Source: Sweltsa coloradensis (taxonomy: Eukaryota; Arthropoda; Insecta; Plecoptera; Chloroperlidae). Taken from it: a stretch of DNA of 64,000 bases. The position numbers were made by a program, and so were the translations under genes. The stretch is from contig JAMZAV010000636.1 in assembly GCA_024449915.1 (NCBI GenBank), positions 186,001 through 250,000 of the forward strand. The letters run 5' to 3'. Shown piece after piece: positions 58,055 to 64,000 of the stretch. The first letter of the stretch is position 1; the number at the start of each line of letters is the position of its first letter. The notes below the pieces were generated by a model. That model saw only the letters and a program-made list of their open reading frames with translations, did no database searches and was not told the DNA's origin.

Positions 58055-58488
58055 CTATTTTAATTTCTGTCTAAAGTACTAATGTATATATATATATATA
58101 AATAAATATATACTGTAGTATTACACACTTAATTACAAATACAAAAGTACAATTACAAAGAAAAAAACTTACAGGGTTTGCCGCGGCTGCAGTCGGTGTA
58201 GAGCACGAGCTTGTAGCTCGTTCCTTGCATAGTTACTCTTAATTGAGATTAAAATGATTTCTCTATAGCAAGTACTTTTTTATGTCAAAGGTAAATGATA
58301 TGTTTTTTAAAACCTCATACGCACTTTTATGATCTGCTTTTATAAAATGAATTTAGGAAGGACGGAATGAAAACGTTACTATTTATTTATTTATTTGTGA
58401 GGTGGGTGTGATTGTTCGAGTAGGTGGGGGGAAGTAAAGGGTTTGAATGGACAAAAGCAATACCTACTTCTGTGTGTTAGCAATCCTC

Positions 58489-58542
<54 letters not shown>
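58489..58542. repeat. (AT)n(AG)n microsatellite
   Basis: An AT dinucleotide run directly followed by about 21 GA units. Confidence 0.9.
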
Positions 58543-58544
<2 letters not shown>

Positions 58545-58636
58545 AAGACTACACGAGGGCAATCTAATCTGCCCTACACTACACACGTTATTAACGATGT
58601 ATAAACAGACCAAAAATTATACAGAATTAAATTGGT

Positions 58637-58716
58637 GGCCGCATAGCTCAATAGCTCAGTTAGTAAGAGCATAGCCCGGACAGCTAAGGTCCCGGGTACG
58701 ATCCCCGGTGTAGTCA
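58637..58716 (+). repeat. tRNA-like sequence 2
   Basis: Like the copy at 57983 but with an 8-base duplication ('atagctca' twice) in the D-arm region, and with the anticodon-type loop reading CCGGACA. The B-box is GGTACGATCCC. Flanks 'tcatagtcgcctactataaa' are shared with the region just upstream of copy 1, so the pair arose by duplication. Confidence 0.5.
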
Positions 58717-58867
58717 CATTTTAAATTTCTATATCAACGTCATAGTCGCCTACTATAAAACCAAAGTTAAACATACTATAGTATAGTAAAACAATAAAAT
58801 TCGATCGTGCAAATTAAAAAAATTGGCGATATTTTCCTTTCATGTGATGGGTATACCCTAAGCGTGG

Positions 58868-59247
58868 GTAGATACCGTTGTTACGTAGTTGGTTTAACTG
58901 TGTAAACGTATTTACTGTCCCTTATTGCTTTGCAAGCCGTAAATATTGCTCATGTTCATAGCATTTTTACCGACTGGCCTAAAGCTGGACGGCCTGGACC
59001 ATGCACGACTGTTAATTGCGTTATACTACTTTAGCAAGGGATGATGACCAAGAATCCTGACATCTCATACCCTTACTTCAATGTGAAAAGCAGGATGTGC
59101 CAGTGCCACAGCCACTGGGACTGGGTTTTCCTTGGTTGCCCCTCACTAAGTCCCAACAGCCGCAGCGAGCGAGCTCTGTGCGGTCGTGTGTACTAGACGG
59201 CGGTCAGTGTGTTGCTGTCAGTGAGGCGAGGTGGGAGCTCTCACGTC
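58868..59247 (+). promoter_or_regulatory. Presumed promoter/5'UTR of protease gene 3
   Basis: It is the paralogous copy of 18431-18814, with the TCAGT initiator-like site at 59204-59208. The last 100 bases before the ATG are almost unchanged between the two genes. Confidence 0.5.
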
Positions 59248-59326
59248 ATGAAGTCCTCGAGCTGTGTCCTGCAGGTCGTCTGGCTTCTGTGCGTCCTCTC
59301 CCTAGGACGGGCACAACGCTATGAAG
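59248..59326 (+). CDS. Protease gene 3 exon 1: signal peptide
   Basis: Encodes MKSSSCVLQVVWLLCVLSLG then RAQRYE, with the same length, phase and donor position as exon 1 of gene 2 (AAG|GTAAAT). The remaining exons must lie beyond 64000. A second copy of part of intron 1 (63240-63746) follows at the expected distance. This shows a complete paralogous unit and not an isolated exon. Confidence 0.85.
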
Positions 59327-59590
59327 GTAAATAATGGTGAAACGCGTTTATAGTAATATCACTCATCAAATAACATTACAACCAGTACTTAAATCATAAG
59401 ATCTGGGTTCGAGTGACGAACGACTATAACTTGTATTTTTAATTTTTCTTTCATTGGAAGGAAACCTGTCCCGGGACGAGTTAATTGCCCTTCCTGGAGG
59501 TAACTAGTTTTACGTCGTGCGGAAAGATAAAAGCGTTAGTGAGTAGTACTATTAACAACCTATATATTTGAATCTTCAGATGATTACATA

Positions 59591-60018
59591 CAGGCGCATA
59601 GGAACGTTTTAAAAAGTGGGGGGAGGGGGGTCAAACCCATTAGTAGGTTTTGAGGGCGGAAGAAGGAGTCTGGAGCAAAGCCACAGCCGCCGGAGGCCGT
59701 TTCGCCGAAGGCGAAAAAAAATTCACCATATTTCAGTTATTTCGTCATGTTTTAACTGCACTCTTACTCTGTAAACGATGTTTTACAACTATCTGCGATA
59801 TAAAAACTAAAAAAATGAGCGTAAGTGGCCCATTTTAGTAAATTTCAACCTAATTTTGTATGTAATGACGAAGCATACAGGCGAATATATTCGTTTTACC
59901 AAGGTGACTGTCGAATTGTATAAGTGTATGTGCATATATTTACTACAGAAGAGGGGGGTCAGCGTGAAAAGTGGGGGGGGGGTCAATTCCCCACATCCCC
60001 CCCCTTCCTACGCGCCTA
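59591..60018. mobile_element. 428-bp hAT MITE with perfect 8-bp target duplication
   Basis: Flanked by ATTACATA at 59583-59590 and 60019-60026. The termini are CAGGCGCATAGGAA on the left and, complemented, TAGGCGCGTAGGAA on the right (12 of 14). G and C runs lie just inside both ends. No coding sequence. Confidence 0.85.
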
Positions 60019-60176
60019 ATTACATATTTTTACTCTTATCATGATTAATACGACCATGGAAATATTTCCCAACGTTAATTTTAAGTACCTTTAGTAACTT
60101 GAAATGGACCCTTTTGATAAATAATTTATTTGTATTAAGAAGCCAGAAGGCAGTTTATTTTATGTTAACTTATATT

Positions 60177-60782
60177 TGGATGAGCGAAGCGAAGACTTTA
60201 ATTTCACCGCCCCCCCCCCCAAAAAAAAAAAAAAAAATTTTAGCTCGTGTGTTTTTTTTAATTTGTTTGTTTGTTTGTTTTTTTGTTTTTTTTCTGTCTG
60301 TTTGTTCGCTCTCTCAAACGGCATGCGCTCTGGATAAAAATTGGAGGGGACCTTTGAAATCTCTGAACTTAGACTTGCTACGTTTTTGGGTACAATCGAA
60401 GAAATATTTCTCATTAATATCGTACTTTTGCGATTTTTTTTCGATTTTTAGTGCGATATTTTCGTGACATTTGGGCCGATTCCGACCAAACGGGTGGGGC
60501 TACAACATTCATATTTCACATGGACATTAAGGTAATGGTGATGTATTGCTTTTTGTAAGAAAAACTTGGAAAAGTTAGCCAGAATCCATAGAATAAAGGT
60601 TTTAATATGAGTTTGTTTAGGTTTATAATGACAATTTACAACAAGTAACAACAGAAACTTGACAACAATCACCAACAATGCGTTCAAAAGGCACTTGATA
60701 AGTAAATAGATCCCACGCAAACTAAAAAACTTACAAAAAAGCTCATCCACCAACGCGACGGGACTTGAGCGTTTTCCTAGTA
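60177..60782 (+). repeat. Family B, most complete + copy
   Basis: From TTTGGATGAGCGAAGCGAAG to GCTCATCCACCAACGCGACG and GGACTTGAGCGTTTTCCTAGT. It displays the full architecture: 5' end, its inverted copy, the hairpin AACGC...GCGTT and CTAGT. Confidence 0.8.
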
Positions 60783-60912
60783 TTAAAAAATGATCCGGTG
60801 TGCAGTGATACTGTTTTTCCTTCTTTGTTGTCTTGACTGGATTTTGAGTGCTTTGGTTTTTATTATGATATGTTAACTGTGTGATGTTTTTATGGAAATA
60901 AAAATTAATTTT

Positions 60913-61508
60913 ACTAGGAAGCTTCGCAAATGCTTTTTTTAGTCGCGTTGATGGATAAGCTTTTTTGTAAGTTTTTAGTTTGCGTGGGATCTCTTTACAT
61001 TTGCAAGTGCTTTTTGAACGCATTGTAGGTGATTGTTGCCAAGTTTCTATTATTACTTGTTAATTGTTATTATATACCTCAAAAAACTTATATTAAAACC
61101 TTTATTTCTATGGATTCTGGCTAACTTTTTCTTTCAAAATGCAATGCATCACCATTACCTTAATGTTCATGTAAAATATGAACGTTGTAGCCCCACCTGT
61201 TTGGTCAGAATCGGCCCAAATGTCACGAAGATATCGCAGTAAAAATCGAAAAATCGTAATCGTAGGCCTAATCGTAAGTCGTATCGTACGATATTCATGA
61301 TTTCTTCGATTGTACCCAAAAACGTGGGCATGTCTAAGTTCAGAGATTTCGAAGGTCCCCTCCAATTTTCATCAAGATCGCATATGCCGTTTGCCCGGTA
61401 GAGAGCGAACAAACAGACAAACATACAAACAAACAAAAAAAAAAAAACACCCGAGCTAATTTTTTGGGGGGTCAGTGAAATTGAAGTCTTCGATTCGCTC
61501 ATCCAATT
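60913..61508 (-). repeat. Family B, inverted copy
   Basis: It begins ACTAGGAAGCTTCGCAAATG and ends CTTCGATTCGCTCATCCAAT. With the preceding + copy it forms a large imperfect inverted pair separated by about 130 bp. Confidence 0.8.
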
Positions 61509-61600
61509 AACAGTAGGCCTAGAGATCTGGGTTTTGGTGAAGAAGGATGTCCACCATATTGTTTTATAAACAAGAATTTGAGGTCATTTATAACCAAAAG

Positions 61601-61729
61601 TATTAATATTTAATACAATCCAGAAATTAAAAAAATCCATCCCGATCGGGGTTCGAACCCGAGTCTCCCACTTTCGAACCCCAATCGGGATGAATTTTGT
61701 AATTTCTGGATTGTATTAAATATTAATTA
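61601..61729. repeat. 129-bp palindrome
   Basis: Arms of about 57 bp (TATTAATATTTAATACAATC ... and its reverse complement) flank a 16-base spacer. Each arm contains GGTTCGAA, the core of a tRNA B-box, which is itself palindromic. Confidence 0.8.
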
Positions 61730-63239
61730 TTCCTCCTACGGGAGTGTTTCCCGACTCTCCAAATCGAGAAATAACCAAAAGAATTTCAAATTATTTATGA
61801 AACACGAGTCCTTTTTTAATAATCAAAAGTGTTTTACTATGTACAGAAGTGTTCGTGTTACATTTCAAAGATTAATTCAAGTTGGATTACTTTTAAATTA
61901 AGAGATAACGGAACCACAGATTTATACAAGCTGGGAACTTAATGGAAATTCAACATACAAGATGAAGAAACCACATCAGTTTCTACACATCACCCGTCTG
62001 GGCTCGGGGTAGAATAGACCAGAGCATGGCTCTGTTAATCGTACAAGGCGATTGAAGAGAAAAAGTCCACCTTGCAAACATCAGCTACGAGAGGGGAGTA
62101 TGTTAATCCCCGAAACTAGAGACGAGCTTCTGGCAATCGTCGTCGGCGACACCTTCCCTTTCCCTTGACGACCTCCCCGACGACGATGACAATGACACAA
62201 CGAACGATGACAAAGACGAGGACGACCGCGACGTGAGAAACCCCCTCTTCCTCCCCTTACCCGTGGATGGTTCTGACCAGCATGGGCCCCTCCCCCCCAT
62301 ATCCCCAGGCTATTAGTGCATTATGACCTAACGGCTGACGCGTCCTTAATCCAAATAAACAAAAAAAAAACAGCAGCTATACTAATGACGGAACTTGTAT
62401 GTAAAGTTTTCATTTATAATTATAATCTTATGTTAATTTAGAACCAGAGCCTAAAACCAATGTAAAGGATGTTGATTGATTATCAAATAAATGACAAGGT
62501 ATATCAACCGGAATGTGACTCAAGTGTTGTCTCTCTGTAGCTACATTGTATATAATAGGCCGTAGTATACTGTTACAAACTTTATAGGATTTGCATAAAT
62601 TGACCATGGTTTGGCCGAGAACTTGCACTACACCAGAGCACGTCGTTAAATCCTCGTTACGAATAATACGACTTAGTCTATAGTCTATAACTACAAGTCA
62701 TCGTAACTGCACTGATCTAACCAACACCAGCCAAGGGAAATTGTGCAGAGTTGTGCATTGAAGTAGGTAATTAATTTGATTAAAGATTTAGAAGTTTGTT
62801 TAACATTAACAATAGTGACAACTTAAGAACTGTATTCATTTATCAGTTACTTGTGTTTTCGATGACCAACTACACATGTGGGATGGTGGCAGTATCTAAA
62901 GCAAGAATGAAAATGCCGTTGAACCTTGAGACCATGTTAGACCGCATTCATTATGACTAATTGAAATGCTATGTGAAATCTCGTAGACAATAATAATGAC
63001 TCGAGAGTCATGTTAATGTTAGAAAATGATCACGCATCATATTCATTTTTCTTTCCTTCAAATCTAGGTTCAAATATTCATTCTATCGTTCAACACTCGC
63101 CCCAACTTTTCCATTACGTTCATTCTAAAATAGTGTTTCTAATAAATTTGAACACCGGGCAACAATCATTCGTATAATAATATGATGGAAATCTGATTTA
63201 CTCTGCCAACATTATTTAACCAATATAATATTGAAAATA
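61730..63239. other. Intron 1 of gene 3; no gene recognised
   Basis: Apart from a phrase shared with 54865-54940 near 62305-62335, I see nothing that matches known genes or elements. Confidence 0.35.
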
Positions 63240-63746
63240 TTGTTACCAGGGCAAACCTGTTCCGTCTTGGCTTGGGGCAGGTAAATGAAATCAAAACATC
63301 AGCAATTAGGCTTTACCATACGCAAGTATTATTGCAAGGGAATAAGTTATTTCGAAATATATTTTAGTATCGTTGGTAGAATTTGATTTTAATATGATTG
63401 TGAAATTACCAATTCTAACCCCAACTGCCATAACGTAACCATCTGCATATTCATGAACCTGTCGTATTCCAACATAAAACGTAGTACGTCAGTACGGAAG
63501 TTTTGTTGACCTTTCATTTAATTCTCAAGGTTAGTGACTCTTAATTCCGCTCACCGTTGGAGGCATAGTATAGTGATGTTATGTTAGTAATGTGTTGCCT
63601 TTACGACTTGTAGTTTAGCAACTAAACAAGTCGAGACGATGAATGGTGATAATGAAATCGTCACGTGACCAAACCAGAATTCGAACCCGAATCTCAAGAA
63701 TCAAAGTAAATCTCAAAAATGTTCGTCATCACGTGCCAACCAACTT
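63240..63746. repeat. Intron 1 segment, paralogous to 22652-23136
   Basis: Same order and orientation of matching phrases as listed for the partner. Supports duplication of the whole gene unit. Confidence 0.8.
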
Positions 63747-63782
63747 TTTTTTTCCTCCTTTGTAAATCAGTTTTAACTGAAT

Positions 63783-64000
63783 AGAATAGACGTAAAGGGG
63801 TATTTAACCGCTAAACTCAAAAAATATATTTCATTCAGGCTAACTAGTAATGAATTTAGCTATTAACAGAAAAATTATTGGGGCCACCATGACCTCCCAA
63901 AAAATTGTCAAACATGACATTTTTCGAGCTAGGTCCCATCGGCAAAAATCTCCCATAAGAAATAACATGGGGACGATCTTTATGCCCCGTGACCTTGGAG
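63783..64000 (+). repeat. Interspersed repeat, cut by window end; inverted at 37190-37400
   Basis: It begins near 'aaaggggtatttaaccgcta' and continues to the window edge. The matching copy is on the opposite strand within gene 2 intron 5. Confidence 0.75.

Noticed and set aside
58447..58674. Open frame with an Arg-Glu repeat
   Set aside because: It is created by the GA microsatellite and runs into the tRNA-like sequence.

Overview
The window is eukaryotic: AT-rich, intron-rich, and packed with transposable elements of many kinds. The only host genes I can support are members of a tandem array of clip-domain serine proteases on the + strand. They are secreted S1-family proteases of the Snake-like type used in arthropod Toll/melanization cascades. 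This, together with the element repertoire (CR1/L2-group, RTE-like and R4-like non-LTR elements, a Ty3/gypsy LTR element, hAT and piggyBac-like MITEs, tRNA-derived SINEs, Helitron/Helentron-like repeats), points to an arthropod and probably an insect. A hemipteran is a guess, not a demonstration.

Layout of the host genes. The last coding exon of protease gene 1 is at 11937-12107. Gene 2 runs from its signal-peptide exon (18815-18893) through a clip-domain exon (24191-24511), a linker/activation exon (30905-31059), the catalytic-His exon (31266-31379), a garbled catalytic-Asp exon (about 35825-36093) and the S1-pocket exon (37427-37602). It then reaches two alternative catalytic-Ser terminal exons (48078-48264 and 55680-55856). 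Gene 3 begins at 59248-59326, and its 5' flank and part of its first intron are recognisable copies of those of gene 2, about 40.4-40.6 kb apart. The array therefore grew by segmental duplication.

Everything else is intronic or intergenic mobile DNA. Region by region: 1-2.3 kb, decayed fragments of a multicopy PIN-nuclease-like family; 5.5-8.6 kb, nested short repeats with an RT fragment; 10.2-11.6 kb, a SINE inside a short repeat; 12.8-16.2 kb, an element built on about 290-bp tandem repeats, carrying two younger insertions; 19-22 kb, more short repeats and a second SINE; 24.7-29.9 kb, a nearly full-length non-LTR retrotransposon; 38-42.5 kb, an R4-like RT gene split by a second copy of the 290-bp-repeat element; 43.7-45.2 kb, RT fragments; 46-47.5 kb, a 42-bp minisatellite and a TTAA-flanked palindrome; 49.6-54.7 kb, a complete Ty3/gypsy element with a hAT MITE in its 3' LTR; 56.7-64 kb, MITEs, tRNA-like sequences, short repeats and duplicated intron sequence.

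Most notable: (1) the retrotransposon at 24.7-29.9 kb encodes an ORF1 that combines a PHD-like finger, a TARG1/OARD1-type macro domain with the catalytic Lys and Asp retained, and an SGNH hydrolase; (2) a superfamily of short repeats shows a conserved 3' hairpin plus CTAGT end and a 5' terminus whose inverted copy sits just before that hairpin, with the two co-varying between subfamilies as in Helentron-associated elements; (3) about 32.4-37.3 kb reads like uncorrected, homopolymer-distorted sequence and hides one essential protease exon.
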